Of a stretch of 64,000 bases of DNA, positions 26,245 through 35,454 are shown piece after piece. Positions within the stretch are counted from its first letter, which is position 1, and every line of letters starts with the position of its first letter. The translations under genes and the position numbers were made by a program. The notes beneath the pieces were generated by a model that searched no databases, had not been told where the DNA came from, and was given only the letters and a program-made list of their open reading frames with translations. This DNA comes from JAKVCB01 sp963578605 (lineage in GTDB: Bacteria > Planctomycetota > Planctomycetia > Pirellulales > Lacipirellulaceae), in contig CAUZEA010000021.1 of assembly GCA_963578605.1 (NCBI GenBank), positions 1 to 64,000 on the forward strand. The letters run 5' to 3'.

Positions 26245-27138
26245 TTACGGGGTTTCTGGTTCGCTCGCCGTATCGATTTCGATGTCGGTGGGGGTGTCAC
26301 CTTCGATGGCTACCGCCAGCGTTTCTCGACCCGCAATATCGGTTAAGTCCAAGCGAATCGTTGGATCGGCGTTGGCCACGTCGTCGGCGGAGTCTGTCTC
26401 TGGAGTCGTGTCCTCGTCACGCGCCACAGAATCTTCGCCTTCGAAATCGGTTGCCTCGAACTGGATCTCAGCCGGAAACGCGCTTTCGGTGGCGTCGGCA
26501 CGGTGGTCACCATGATGAGGGTGTTTTCGTCGGTGGCATGCTTCACCATCGCACTGGGCCGCGCGGCACGATGGGCACTTGCAGGGCTGGGCATGGTGGT
26601 GCCGGGCATGGTGTCGCTGGGCAGTGTGCGGCCCCTTCGGTGGGTGGAACCCCGAGCGATGATGTGGACCAGGGCCGGGGTGTGAGCCCGCATGGTGCGG
26701 CGGCGGTCCACCGGGATGGTAATAGTGATGATGCACGTGCACGATCGTTTGCGTTCCTGGGCGACCATGTGGTCCGCGAGCCCATTTGGTTCGCGACTTG
26801 TGTTTTTCAGGTTTTCGCGCCTTCCGATCACCATCGCGATGCGGAACTGGACGATGTGATTCTCCCGGATGCTTTGGTCTGGCGTGTCGCTCCCGTTCAT
26901 GACGCATGCGTTTCATAGCATGCTTCAGTCTGGCCGCAGCTCCCTCGAACTCTTCTCTCGAAATCGTTCCGTTCCCATCGTTATCGACCCGGTCAAATAT
27001 GGCATCCCCGCGCTGATCTCCTCGCTTATCGTCTCCCTTTTCGTCATCCGTCAGCGCTGGTCTGGCACATAAAAATGCCAGTAGCAGGGCACCCGCACTG
27101 GCAGACACAAATCCGATTGCTCGATAGTTGGAAAACAT
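26245..27138 (-). CDS. EF-hand, histidine-rich exported protein
   Basis: Protein of 297 residues from an ATG preceded by GGAGGAG at 6 bases; a longer frame includes that site. Signal peptide about 1-30, one EF-hand loop (DNDGNGTISREE, about 52-63, with D52, D54, N56, I59, E63), then a long His/Pro/Arg-rich low-complexity segment (for example HVHHHYYHPGGPPPHH) including a Cys/His cluster, CKCPSCRAAQCDGEAC, and an acidic C-terminus. It looks like a metal-binding (Ni, Zn or Cu) periplasmic protein, which is inference. Convergent with the serine hydrolase gene; the 98 bases between show no clear terminator. Confidence 0.75.
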   Translation of the reverse strand: MFSNYRAIGFVSASAGALLLAFLCARPALTDDEKGDDKRGDQRGDAIFDRVDNDGNGTISREEFEGAAARLKHAMKRMRHERERHARPKHPGESHRPVPHRDGDRKARKPEKHKSRTKWARGPHGRPGTQTIVHVHHHYYHPGGPPPHHAGSHPGPGPHHRSGFHPPKGPHTAQRHHARHHHAQPCKCPSCRAAQCDGEACHRRKHPHHGDHRADATESAFPAEIQFEATDFEGEDSVARDEDTTPETDSADDVANADPTIRLDLTDIAGRETLAVAIEGDTPTDIEIDTASEPETP

Positions 27139-27304
27139 GATTTCTCCTCCAAGGTCAGGAAAGGCAAATGTCCGCAATGGACCGTCGCGAGTAAAACAAG
27201 AACACGTAAACTAGTTTAACAACTAGGAGTAGGCCATGATTGCAAAAATAAGGCAAGAATTGAAAGACCAGAATTGAGTCTCGGACAGCCCAACCCGGGA
27301 CAGG

Positions 27305-29554
27305 TCACTGTCCCACAGCGACCAGGTAGTGCTGAGTTCTAGCAATGAACGCTTTGCCAGCAATGAGGGGTGTCGCCAGGCAAACGTCTCCCAGGTCGTT
27401 CTCGCCCACGATTTCAAACTCAGGACCTGCCTTGACGGCGAGTACGACTCCCTTTTCGGAAGTCACATAAATGATTCCGTCGGCAGCCACCGGAGACGCC
27501 GTAAAGCTGTTGGCCTCACCACGGGAGCAGCGTTTTCGGTAAATCCGTTCGCCGGTCAGGGCGTCGTAGCAGGTGAACACACCGTTATTACCACAGGTGT
27601 AAAGGTAGTTTCCGTAAATGAGCGGGGTGGCCAGGTAGGGTCCTCCACGATCTTTGCTCCAAACTACGTATTGATTTGACTTGTCGTCATCGACCAGCGA
27701 AATATCTCCCTGGGCGTCAGGACGAATGGCATAAATGGGTTGCACCGGACGATAGCCGCTGGTGACGTAAATCAGATCATGGGTCACCTGTGGGGTGGGC
27801 ACGGTAATGGCGGCGTTGCGGGCCAGCCGCCAAATCTCCGTACCAGACCGGGCGTCGTACCCGCGGACGAAATTCGTCGCGTTGGTCACCAGCAGCGGAC
27901 GATCTGCAGTTTCCATCACACCGGGTGTTCCCCAGGAGGGCACCTCGTCCCGGGCAGTGCGCCAGACTTCTTTTCCCGACACGACGTCAAAAGCAACCAC
28001 AAACGAGTCCCGCTGCAGGTCGCATTGCAGGATGACGGTTTGGCCGTAGATGATTGGCGAACTGCCGAATCCCCACTCGTAGTCGGGATCGCTGAACATT
28101 CCCGAGTTGAGTACACCGAGGTCGTGCTGCCAGCGGATTTCCCCATCGAGGCTGTAACACATCAACAGACCCGAGTTGAACAAGACGATGAGGTTTTTGC
28201 CATCGGTGACAGGTGTTGCATTGGCCTGGCTCGACTTGGTGTGACGTCCAGTGGGTGGGAGACGCTCGTCAGCTTTGTGTTGCCAGACCAGATCCCCTGT
28301 ATGACGATCGAAGCACATGGTGAGCCAGGTGTGCACCGATGTATCGTCGGTGGCCTCAATGTCGCCGTACAAGCCAATCCGCAGATCATGATTGCCGTCA
28401 CCACTTATTGCGGTGGTCACGAAGAGGCGATCTTTCCAGGCGATTGGACAGGAGTTGGCCAGGCCCGGGACCGGTGTTTTCCACTGCAGATTTTCTCCGG
28501 CAGGCACATTCCACGTGACTGGAAGATTCTGATCGACGGCAATGCCGCGCCCGGAAATGCCGCGAAACTGGGGCCATGTGTCACGTGCTGCAACCTCCGT
28601 ATCGGCCAACCAGTCCTTGGCTGGCGCTGGTTTCGCGCGCTGTGCTGTGGGAGTATCAGGATCGGTTTGGTCGGCGAGTTTTTTAAAAGTCAGACGATTG
28701 GTGACCGACAACCGTGTGTAACTGACCGTTCCGTCGGGCTTCGCGTCAAATTCATAAGTGTAACCGCCACTTTGAAATCGGGTGTCGCTGCGCGGTACGA
28801 GTTGCACGCCGCCTGCCCCGGCACTCCCGTGGATCAAGCGTCCGTTGTCGACACGGATTTCCACCTGGTTCATCCGCAGGCCAATGTATTTTCCGGCATA
28901 CGATTCGAGCAATTCCGTGGCCACGGTGGGGGCTGCGGGAAGCCTGCCGTTGGTCGTTTCGTTAAGAAAGGTAACCACCTCATCCTGCTTGGAGTTTACT
29001 GCCTGGGCCAATGCATTTTCCAGGATTTGATCGTCCAGTGTTTTTGCTTCAACAATGGCTTTTACCAGTTCGATGGATCCACCTGCTGAGGCTTCGCGAA
29101 GCTTTACGTCCGTAGCTGACGCCTCATGGGCAACAAGCAGAGAGATGATCTCCAGATTGTTGGTCAGCATCAGTGGGGGTACCTGCCAAACCGAGTCGGT
29201 AATATCGGGATTGGCACCTGCATCCAACAGGACCTCAATCACATCGTGGTGTTCTTTCGAAACTGCCTGCCACAGGGCAGTAATGTTGAACTTGGGAGCC
29301 GAATTGATGTCAACGCCGTCGGCCAGCAGTTTTTCAACTTCAGCCTGATCACCGCGACGAGCGGCGTCTATCAGAGCCTCGCCACGATCTTCCGCCAGGC
29401 CCCATGACACGTTGGTGAACAAAACCAACAGCAACACGAATGACTGCAAAACCGGCAATCCCCAATTCGGCCCATACCGATTGCGGAACCGCGAACGGGA
29501 GCTGGCAGACCTCGGTGAAGGCATAAGGCAATGATGAATGGGGCGCGATTTCAT
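27305..29554 (-). CDS. Ankyrin-repeat plus PQQ-type beta-propeller protein
   Basis: Protein of 749 residues. Signal-anchor about 34-53. Ankyrin repeats follow (about 58-205: ALIDAARRGDQAEVEKLLADG, VIEVLLDAGANPDITD), then a linker and, from about 330, a PQQ-binding-like WD propeller (WPQFRGISGRG, LVWQHKADE, GEIRWQHDLG, GKEVWRTARDE, GTEIWRLARN). PQQ-like propellers of this planctomycete type (WPQFRG) usually do not carry a dehydrogenase catalytic site and none is obvious here. AAGG precedes the ATG. The joining of ankyrins and propeller in one polypeptide is unusual. Confidence 0.85.
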   Translation of the reverse strand: MKSRPIHHCLMPSPRSASSRSRFRNRYGPNWGLPVLQSFVLLLVLFTNVSWGLAEDRGEALIDAARRGDQAEVEKLLADGVDINSAPKFNITALWQAVSKEHHDVIEVLLDAGANPDITDSVWQVPPLMLTNNLEIISLLVAHEASATDVKLREASAGGSIELVKAIVEAKTLDDQILENALAQAVNSKQDEVVTFLNETTNGRLPAAPTVATELLESYAGKYIGLRMNQVEIRVDNGRLIHGSAGAGGVQLVPRSDTRFQSGGYTYEFDAKPDGTVSYTRLSVTNRLTFKKLADQTDPDTPTAQRAKPAPAKDWLADTEVAARDTWPQFRGISGRGIAVDQNLPVTWNVPAGENLQWKTPVPGLANSCPIAWKDRLFVTTAISGDGNHDLRIGLYGDIEATDDTSVHTWLTMCFDRHTGDLVWQHKADERLPPTGRHTKSSQANATPVTDGKNLIVLFNSGLLMCYSLDGEIRWQHDLGVLNSGMFSDPDYEWGFGSSPIIYGQTVILQCDLQRDSFVVAFDVVSGKEVWRTARDEVPSWGTPGVMETADRPLLVTNATNFVRGYDARSGTEIWRLARNAAITVPTPQVTHDLIYVTSGYRPVQPIYAIRPDAQGDISLVDDDKSNQYVVWSKDRGGPYLATPLIYGNYLYTCGNNGVFTCYDALTGERIYRKRCSRGEANSFTASPVAADGIIYVTSEKGVVLAVKAGPEFEIVGENDLGDVCLATPLIAGKAFIARTQHYLVAVGQ

Positions 29555-29943
29555 ATGACCTTAGTGTACTCGGCCGGGAGCACAAAGAAAGGAACAGCAA
29601 TTACTTCAGCTCGATTTTTTTGCGACCAGATTGCGATGGCATGGACTCACTGAGAGCACAACTCAGCAATTATCTGCCAGGTGGCCAGGGGAATATCGAT
29701 TCCGTGAGCAGATTGTCGCTGGCGATTGCGAAACTCGAACTCGCCTGGCAACAGAACGGCGTCGTAGCCCAAGGTTACAGCCGCGGTGCCAGAACCGAGA
29801 ATTGCTAAATGGGGGGAATCGTCTGTCACAGCATCCTACACCTTACGAAACAAACCGAATGTTTAAAGATTGCCAGCCGGATCGTGCGAGGCAAAGTGAA
29901 CTGGACAGTTTGTTCTTACGAAACCCGATAGGGCCAGCCGGCG
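29555..29943. other. Intergenic stretch, no gene seen
   Basis: A 60-codon minus-strand frame (29647-29829, LAILGSGTAAVTLGYDAVL) looks faintly protein-like but has no ribosome site or recognisable family. No RNA gene or terminator was identified. Confidence 0.5.
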
Positions 29944-30936
29944 TCAAAATGTGGCGACGGGATTGATGGGTGAACCTGTTCCGCCGGGTACCACCAAAGG
30001 GTCTGCCGTTAGGAGGAAACTCCACCGTTTCTTTTCTCGGCAGAATTTACTGGCCTCAGTAAAGTCGCAGTTGTCGAGGATTGGCATGCCCATCGCAGTG
30101 ACGACGACCCAGTGTACGGGGAGGTCAAAACCCTCTACACCAGAAGGTACCACATCGAGGCAAAGATCGCTGCCTACTACCGCGACGTCACGACTCTTAA
30201 GCCACGGCAAGCAGGACGCGTGTAAACCGGCTGAACCGTCAAAAATAGTCCAAGGGCCCTCCAGCTTGCGTCGGATCCATCGTCCGGTGTTAATCAGCAC
30301 GGCATCGCCTGACTCGACCTTCACACCAGCCATTTTCTCCCAGGCCTCCAGATGTTTGGGATAAATGGGCTGGCCTGCTGCGAGATATTTGACTCCCAAC
30401 AATTGGGGGATGTCCATGAGAACAGCCTTGGTGAAGATGCCATTCCTGAAATTTTCGATACCGAGTTGCGGGCAGCCCTCTGGCGTAATGTGCTTGCTTG
30501 AAAAACCGTTGTAAAGCTTGTTTCGGTAAAAGAGGTGCGCCAGGCCATCGAGGTGCGTTTGGGTAAAACCATGGTATTCGACAGAATAAACATCGCCTGC
30601 GGATCCAATTGGGCCCAATTGTGAGTTGACGGTCACCGTATGCTCAAACGGTGCGGACTGATCAACTTCCTCCTTCACCGATTCGTGGGCGATCGAAATG
30701 CTGATCCCTTCTTGGACCAGTTTGGCGGCCTGCTTTCGTTTCGCCGGCGTGATCAGGTTCAAGGCTCCGAGTTGGTCGTCCTCTCCCCACCGCCCCCAGT
30801 TGGAGAGCGAATCCATGAGCGCTTCAATATCTGACCTGGTGAGCTTTTTCTCGTCCAAGTCATCCGCCTGCAATCCCCTGTCACCTGTGAAACCGGCCAC
30901 CAGAGCAGTAACCAACAACAATTTGTAGCGATTCAT
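29944..30936 (-). CDS. Cyclase (kynurenine formamidase-like) family protein
   Basis: Protein of 330 residues, ATG chosen with AAGGAG 6 bases upstream; a start six codons earlier overlaps that site. Signal peptide about 1-24. A cyclase-family (PF04199) metal-hydrolase domain covers the rest: TQTHLDGLAHLF corresponds to the H-x-G-T-H-x-D-x-P-x-H metal motif, and later blocks DAVLINTGRW and SDLCLDVVPSG match the family. Members hydrolyse formylkynurenine or cyclic amides; the substrate here is unknown. It is followed upstream by the DUF6807 gene on the same strand (58 bases). Confidence 0.85.
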   Translation of the reverse strand: MNRYKLLLVTALVAGFTGDRGLQADDLDEKKLTRSDIEALMDSLSNWGRWGEDDQLGALNLITPAKRKQAAKLVQEGISISIAHESVKEEVDQSAPFEHTVTVNSQLGPIGSAGDVYSVEYHGFTQTHLDGLAHLFYRNKLYNGFSSKHITPEGCPQLGIENFRNGIFTKAVLMDIPQLLGVKYLAAGQPIYPKHLEAWEKMAGVKVESGDAVLINTGRWIRRKLEGPWTIFDGSAGLHASCLPWLKSRDVAVVGSDLCLDVVPSGVEGFDLPVHWVVVTAMGMPILDNCDFTEASKFCREKKRWSFLLTADPLVVPGGTGSPINPVATF

Positions 30937-30994
30937 AACCCTTCTCCTTTTCATTTCAAGTTCATTTCAAGATTGCAGGTCCACCGGGACTGGG

Positions 30995-32314
30995 TCATTC
31001 GGCCCCTGGAAGAATACGTGCCACCGGTGGTTGCGCAAAATTTTTCCAGCGGCGATCATTGGTTTCTGGATCGGGAAGTCCGTCGTGGACACAAAACCGG
31101 TATCGCAACGGAAACATTTTTCCAGGTAGCAGATCAAATTCACCCAGTACCATGGGTGCGTAACAAAAGTAGGGCATCGACGGATGAAGACGCACCGGTT
31201 GTGGCGCGCGATAGTTGCAAGGGGCGCCCAAAACGACAATTCCTGCCTCCTGCCCGTTGACCGGTCCAAACATTTCCACCCAATCTGGCCGGGTATGGTT
31301 TCCCGTGTTGCGATCGTCTCCCAGGCTGGTGAGAAAACTGCAGTTGGCCGTATCACGCCATTGTGCGCTACCGCGGATCATCATTCCACCATACTGAAAT
31401 TCAAGTATTTTCAGCGGCTGATCACCGACGACGACTTGCCGAGAATCGAAATCCCAGAGGAACGGTTCTGGTTGGGCATAGACCCGCACATTCCACGTTT
31501 CGCCGATTCGCTGGTGGGGGCCACCTGGTGCCTTGAGTTCAAGGTGTCGGAGTGTGATCTGAAACCCTCCCCACACAGGGCCTTGGGCGATACGATCGAC
31601 CGATGCGTGTTCGATGCGGCCAAGTCCAGAAGCGACGTTCCAGAAATCGACCTCTCGTGACTCGTACTGGGCCTGTCGCCACGCAAACATCACGCCGTGT
31701 TGGTGGGTATGGTCGCCGGTGGGCATACCGTCAGTCATGACGAGGCCCGACGGGCTGAAAACGGGATGAATAAATCCGCTCCGAGCGTAATATGGTTTTG
31801 CCTCATCGGGTGAGGGTACGGTGGCGTGACAATAGCTCAGTACCGGGCGGGTTCCCACCTTAACCTGCAACTTCGAACCATCGTCGGTCACTGTCACACG
31901 CGGGGAATCTTTGGGAGTTGGTTCTGGATTCTCGCTGAACGCATAGCGACGTGTTTGGTCTTTTAGCAAAGGTTCTGTGAGCATCCACCAAAGCCGCGGT
32001 ACTTCTGCGGTCTCGACCTGGGCTGGAAGCAGTTTTCCATTGTCGAGCCGTTTGAGCCACACCGGGCTCTGGAGTTTCAGGCCAGCGGGCAAATCAACGA
32101 CAACGGGCCCGCCAGTTCGGTCTTGCCCTCCGGCGGCAACCTCCACCACGTGCGATTCTGCTGGCTGCGCGATTAGTCCCGAACTGATCAGCGGTAACAA
32201 CAGAAATGCCTTCAGCACCGAGTGAGACCATAACTTCCAGGGACTTAGGATAACGACGATACGGTCAATCCCGAGGAGAATATCGATAGAGAGAAACTGG
32301 CCGGCTCGCTTCAT
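30995..32314 (-). CDS. DUF6807 (PmoA-like) family protein
   Basis: Protein of 439 residues, exported (hydrophobic segment LLLPLISSGLIA near residue 40; the true start may be a later codon such as the GTG of VLKAF). The body matches DUF6807: VLSYCHATVPSPDEAKPYY, the signature GDHTHQHGVMFAW, and DDRNTGNHTRPDWVEMFGPV. The family is common in planctomycete secreted gene sets, often with oxidoreductases, and was once annotated as methane oxygenase PmoA without evidence of such activity. CAGGTAA precedes the annotated ATG. Confidence 0.82.
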   Translation of the reverse strand: MKRAGQFLSIDILLGIDRIVVILSPWKLWSHSVLKAFLLLPLISSGLIAQPAESHVVEVAAGGQDRTGGPVVVDLPAGLKLQSPVWLKRLDNGKLLPAQVETAEVPRLWWMLTEPLLKDQTRRYAFSENPEPTPKDSPRVTVTDDGSKLQVKVGTRPVLSYCHATVPSPDEAKPYYARSGFIHPVFSPSGLVMTDGMPTGDHTHQHGVMFAWRQAQYESREVDFWNVASGLGRIEHASVDRIAQGPVWGGFQITLRHLELKAPGGPHQRIGETWNVRVYAQPEPFLWDFDSRQVVVGDQPLKILEFQYGGMMIRGSAQWRDTANCSFLTSLGDDRNTGNHTRPDWVEMFGPVNGQEAGIVVLGAPCNYRAPQPVRLHPSMPYFCYAPMVLGEFDLLPGKMFPLRYRFCVHDGLPDPETNDRRWKNFAQPPVARILPGAE

Positions 32315-32582
32315 GGATTACCTGTATGTGAAGTGGTGGTTCATTTTTGGGAAGTTCTTGCAAACGCGCACAGTCTGCACGTGATTGTCTCATGATGAAC
32401 GTTCGTCGCCAATCCCTGGCACTGGTTGGATAGGTCACAACGGCACCACCCCCGGGAGTGCTGTTCGGCGGAAGAAATCCGATTTTTGCAATCGAGCGGT
32501 CCGCCAGGAGTTGATAAAATTGGTGCCCAGGGAGGAGTAACAGGGAGCAGCAATAATAACCGGCTTTTAACAAACGTGACCC

Positions 32583-33602
32583 ATGATTCGCGACCAGGAA
32601 GAACTAGAACGCCGATTAAGTGATCCCACCCAACACCTGGTGGAAGCGTTTGCCCGCATTGAGGGCGACATTCTCATCTTGGGAGCGGGAGGCAAGATGG
32701 GGCCCACCCTTGCGCGGATGGCCTGCCGGGCAAGTGGGGCTGCCGGTTTCGACCGGCGAATTATTGCGACCAGCCGTTTCTCCGAGACAGGCGTTCAGGA
32801 TCGGCTCGAGTCGTGGGGCGTCAGCACATTGCCTGGTGACCTGCTCGGCGGAGGCTTCGTGGCAAGTTTGCCGGTGGTGCCCAATGTTATTTACCTGGTG
32901 GGGGTAAAATTTGGTACCGGTGGAGCGCAGGCCAAGACGTGGGCTTCGAATGCCTATTTGCCGGGAGTCGTTTGCGAACATTTCCGTACCAGTCGTATCG
33001 TCGCGATTTCGACGGGCAACGTTTACGGAATGACCGCTGTGGCTGGGTCGGGTTCTTCCGAAAGTGATCCACTTGCTCCCGAGGGCGAGTACGCCATGAG
33101 TGCCCTGGGACGGGAACGCGTATTCGAACATTTTAGTCGAACGCTGGGTATTCCCCTGGCTGTGATCCGCTTGAATTATGCCACGGAACTCCGCTACGGG
33201 GTGCTCGTTGATCTGGCTACGAAAGTCTATCGTGGCGAGCCTGTTTCACTTGAGATGGGCTATTTCAACACGATCTGGCAGGCTGATGCTAACGAACTGA
33301 TTTTGCGGAGTTTGGAACATACGGAAACACCACCAGCAATCTTCAATGTAACCGGCCCCAAGCAGCTTGGCGTTCGTGAGTTGGCCCAGCGGTTTGGAGA
33401 ATTGCTGGGAAAGGAAGTTCAGTTCACAGGTTCCGAATCGGCAGCAGCATTTCTCAGTGATTCGCGACACGCTACGGAGCGGTTTGGCTCCCCTGGAACC
33501 TCGCTCGACTCGATGCTGGAAATGACGGCCGATTGGATTAGCCGTGGCCAGCCCACCTGGAACAAGCCAACCCACTTTGAGGTTCGCGATGGCAAGTACT
33601 GA
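32583..33602 (+). CDS. NAD-dependent epimerase/dehydratase family protein
   Basis: Protein of 339 residues with an extended-SDR fold: Rossmann motif GAGGKMGPTLARMA (about 36-49), STGNVYG around the active-site Ser, and a region continuing EYAMSALGRERVFEHF, where the usual Y-x3-K appears as Y-x3-A; catalytic residues are therefore atypical. C-terminal substrate domain present (FNVTGPKQLGVRELAQ). Its last 14 bases overlap the start of the downstream aldolase, so the two are surely co-translated and probably act in one pathway on a sugar derivative. Confidence 0.85.
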   Translation: MIRDQEELERRLSDPTQHLVEAFARIEGDILILGAGGKMGPTLARMACRASGAAGFDRRIIATSRFSETGVQDRLESWGVSTLPGDLLGGGFVASLPVVPNVIYLVGVKFGTGGAQAKTWASNAYLPGVVCEHFRTSRIVAISTGNVYGMTAVAGSGSSESDPLAPEGEYAMSALGRERVFEHFSRTLGIPLAVIRLNYATELRYGVLVDLATKVYRGEPVSLEMGYFNTIWQADANELILRSLEHTETPPAIFNVTGPKQLGVRELAQRFGELLGKEVQFTGSESAAAFLSDSRHATERFGSPGTSLDSMLEMTADWISRGQPTWNKPTHFEVRDGKY

Positions 33603-34686
33603 GACGCCCCCCACTCCACCCCCCGTGCCTAGTTTCACCGCAGCAGAAGTCCTGGCCACTGGTTGTGTGATCCCGGCACATCCGCTGGCGCTGAACGCCC
33701 AGCGCAAACTTGACGAACCACGCCAGCGGGCCCTGAGCCGCTACTATTTGGCAGCGGGAGCCGGCGGGCTGGCCGTTGGTGTTCACACGACCCAGTTCGC
33801 GATTCACGATCCCCAGGTTGGCTTGTTGCGACCGATCCTTGGCCTTGCTGCCGAAGAAATGGACCGGTTTGAAGCGGAAACCAACAAGCCATTGGTCCGT
33901 GTCGCCGGGCTCTGTGGTCCAACCAAACAGGCCGTCACCGAGGCAGCACTGGCACAAGAGCTAGGCTATCAGTATGGCCTGTTGAACTTGGGAGCCTCTG
34001 GCTGCAATTCGGTTGCAGAACTGATAACTCACACTCAACACGTAGCCAAGGCGATTGATCTTTTTGGCTTTTACTTGCAACCGGCCGTGGGTGGTATCGA
34101 CTTGCCAATAGAATTTTGGCATCGGTTCTGCGAAATTCCCCAGGCCCGGGCAATTAAGGTGGCGGCATTCGATCGCTACAAGACTATTACGGTCGTGCGG
34201 GCTGTGGCCGAAAGCGGGCGAGATGACATTGCCCTCTACACGGGAAACGACGACAGCATTATCTTTGATTTATTGTCGGCCTACCAGTTTGAACTCCATG
34301 GCAGACCGGTAACACGTCGGTTCGTGGGAGGCCTGTTGGGGCAATGGGCCGTGGGGACTCAAGCAGCTGTGGCATTGCTCCAGCAGTGCCACAACATTGT
34401 CAGATCCGGGAGTCCGATTCCAGCGGCCCTGTTGCAACAGGCCAATGCGCTTACCGACATGAATGCCGTGATTTTTGATGTGGACCACAACTTTCGCGGT
34501 TGTATTCCAGGCATCCATGAGATCCTCCGGCGGCAAGGGCTGCTCGAGGGAAACTGGTGCCTTGATGCTGAGGAAGCTTTAAGTCCTGGTCAGGCCCAGG
34601 AAATTGACCGGGTTGTCGGTGCGTATCCCAGCCTTTCTGATGACAACTTTGTAGCACAACACCATCGCGAATGGCTTTCCAGGTAA
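33589..34686 (+). CDS. Dihydrodipicolinate synthase family protein
   Basis: Protein of 365 residues; the start is ATG with GAGG 6 bases upstream, overlapping the epimerase stop by 14 bases. DapA-like barrel with longer N- and C-termini than usual: AVGVHTTQFA (about 63-71) where GTTGE lies in classical members, GFYLQPAVGG with Y162, and AIKVAAFD with the Schiff-base lysine K190, giving the canonical 28-residue Tyr-Lys spacing. A decayed copy of residues about 218-298 lies 1.2 kb downstream. With the epimerase this suggests retro-aldol cleavage of a sugar keto acid; substrate unknown. Confidence 0.87.
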   Translation: MASTETPPTPPPVPSFTAAEVLATGCVIPAHPLALNAQRKLDEPRQRALSRYYLAAGAGGLAVGVHTTQFAIHDPQVGLLRPILGLAAEEMDRFEAETNKPLVRVAGLCGPTKQAVTEAALAQELGYQYGLLNLGASGCNSVAELITHTQHVAKAIDLFGFYLQPAVGGIDLPIEFWHRFCEIPQARAIKVAAFDRYKTITVVRAVAESGRDDIALYTGNDDSIIFDLLSAYQFELHGRPVTRRFVGGLLGQWAVGTQAAVALLQQCHNIVRSGSPIPAALLQQANALTDMNAVIFDVDHNFRGCIPGIHEILRRQGLLEGNWCLDAEEALSPGQAQEIDRVVGAYPSLSDDNFVAQHHREWLSR

Positions 34687-34696
34687 CCTCCTCTGG

Positions 34697-34757
34697 AAGC
34701 TGACAGAAAAATGGAGAGCAGAGAACATTTTTTCATAATGTATCTTTCTGTCAGCTT
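34697..34757 (+). terminator. Perfect 13-base inverted repeat, possible terminator
   Basis: AAGCTGACAGAAA (34697-34709) and TTTCTGTCAGCTT (34745-34757) are perfect complements across 35 bases. It lies 10 bases after the aldolase stop and before the next gene. No T-run follows, and the loop is long, so a role as mRNA-end hairpin is possible but unproven. Confidence 0.4.
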
Positions 34758-34805
34758 TCACAAGCATCAAACCCGTTTAGAAATTGTGTAGAAGGAGTGT
34801 CAGTC

Positions 34806-35384
34806 ATGGATCGTGCCGTTCGTGTACATTCAGGAAAACTGGTTTGGTCAGGTGAGCACTGGACCCTCGGAATTCGCCATCTCGCCGCGGAGGATGTCAG
34901 TGCCTGGATCAGCTTGTTCCACACGCGATACAGCCCCGTTGGCGAGGGAAACGCAGCACAAATTTTCATTCCCGGAGCTACAGCGATCAACGTCATCTGT
35001 ACCGATCACCCCGAAGTGGGGCAATTCACCCGAGAGCAGTTCTTCTCTGCTGGGAGTTATTTTGACCCGAAAGCACGGCTGGTAAATGCTCGGTTTCAAC
35101 GCCAGGGCGACATACGTACGAACCCGGCATGGGTCATCGAAACAAACGAGTTCCGTGTCGTGGCACGCTGGCAGATTACCGAACCGCCCGTGATCGCCGA
35201 AGGTACATTTCGTCCTGGCACCGAACATTTCACTCTGCTGTTCTTCACCGACACGGCTTCCGTGGAATGTGATGGTCAGCTTATCCAGGGTCAGCCCTAC
35301 ACCCGTGACATTTGGAAAGCGTCCGTCGGTGGCGAACGCAGCTCTTGCGCCTTCGCGCTGGCCGAAAGCTTGATCGAATTTTAG
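34806..35384 (+). CDS. Hypothetical protein, beta-rich
   Basis: Protein of 192 residues. ATG chosen with AAGGAG 8 bases upstream; a GTG three codons earlier lies too close to that site. No signal peptide and no motif I recognise. Composition and spacing (GEHWTLGIRHL, QGDIRTNPAWVIETNEF, GTEHFTLLFFTD, VECDGQLIQGQPY) suggest a small beta-sandwich, perhaps of cupin or bacterial Ig type. It follows the epimerase/aldolase pair on the same strand after a large hairpin. Confidence 0.7.
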   Translation: MDRAVRVHSGKLVWSGEHWTLGIRHLAAEDVSAWISLFHTRYSPVGEGNAAQIFIPGATAINVICTDHPEVGQFTREQFFSAGSYFDPKARLVNARFQRQGDIRTNPAWVIETNEFRVVARWQITEPPVIAEGTFRPGTEHFTLLFFTDTASVECDGQLIQGQPYTRDIWKASVGGERSSCAFALAESLIEF

Positions 35385-35454
35385 TCGGAGGACGGGGCTT
35401 GACCGCCACTTCTCTGAACCATTGCGGCCCGTCTCTGGTCGAGACTCGGTAAAT

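Noticed and set aside
27740..29089. 449-codon plus-strand frame
   Set aside because: Antisense to the ankyrin/PQQ gene, whose repeats and motifs are unambiguous.
30995..32314. Methane monooxygenase subunit PmoA
   Set aside because: The old PmoA label of this family is not backed by function; the sequence is a soluble DUF6807 protein without PmoA membrane helices.
34697..34757. Insertion-sequence or MITE ends
   Set aside because: No flanking target duplication or transposase fragment was seen; reported only as a hairpin.
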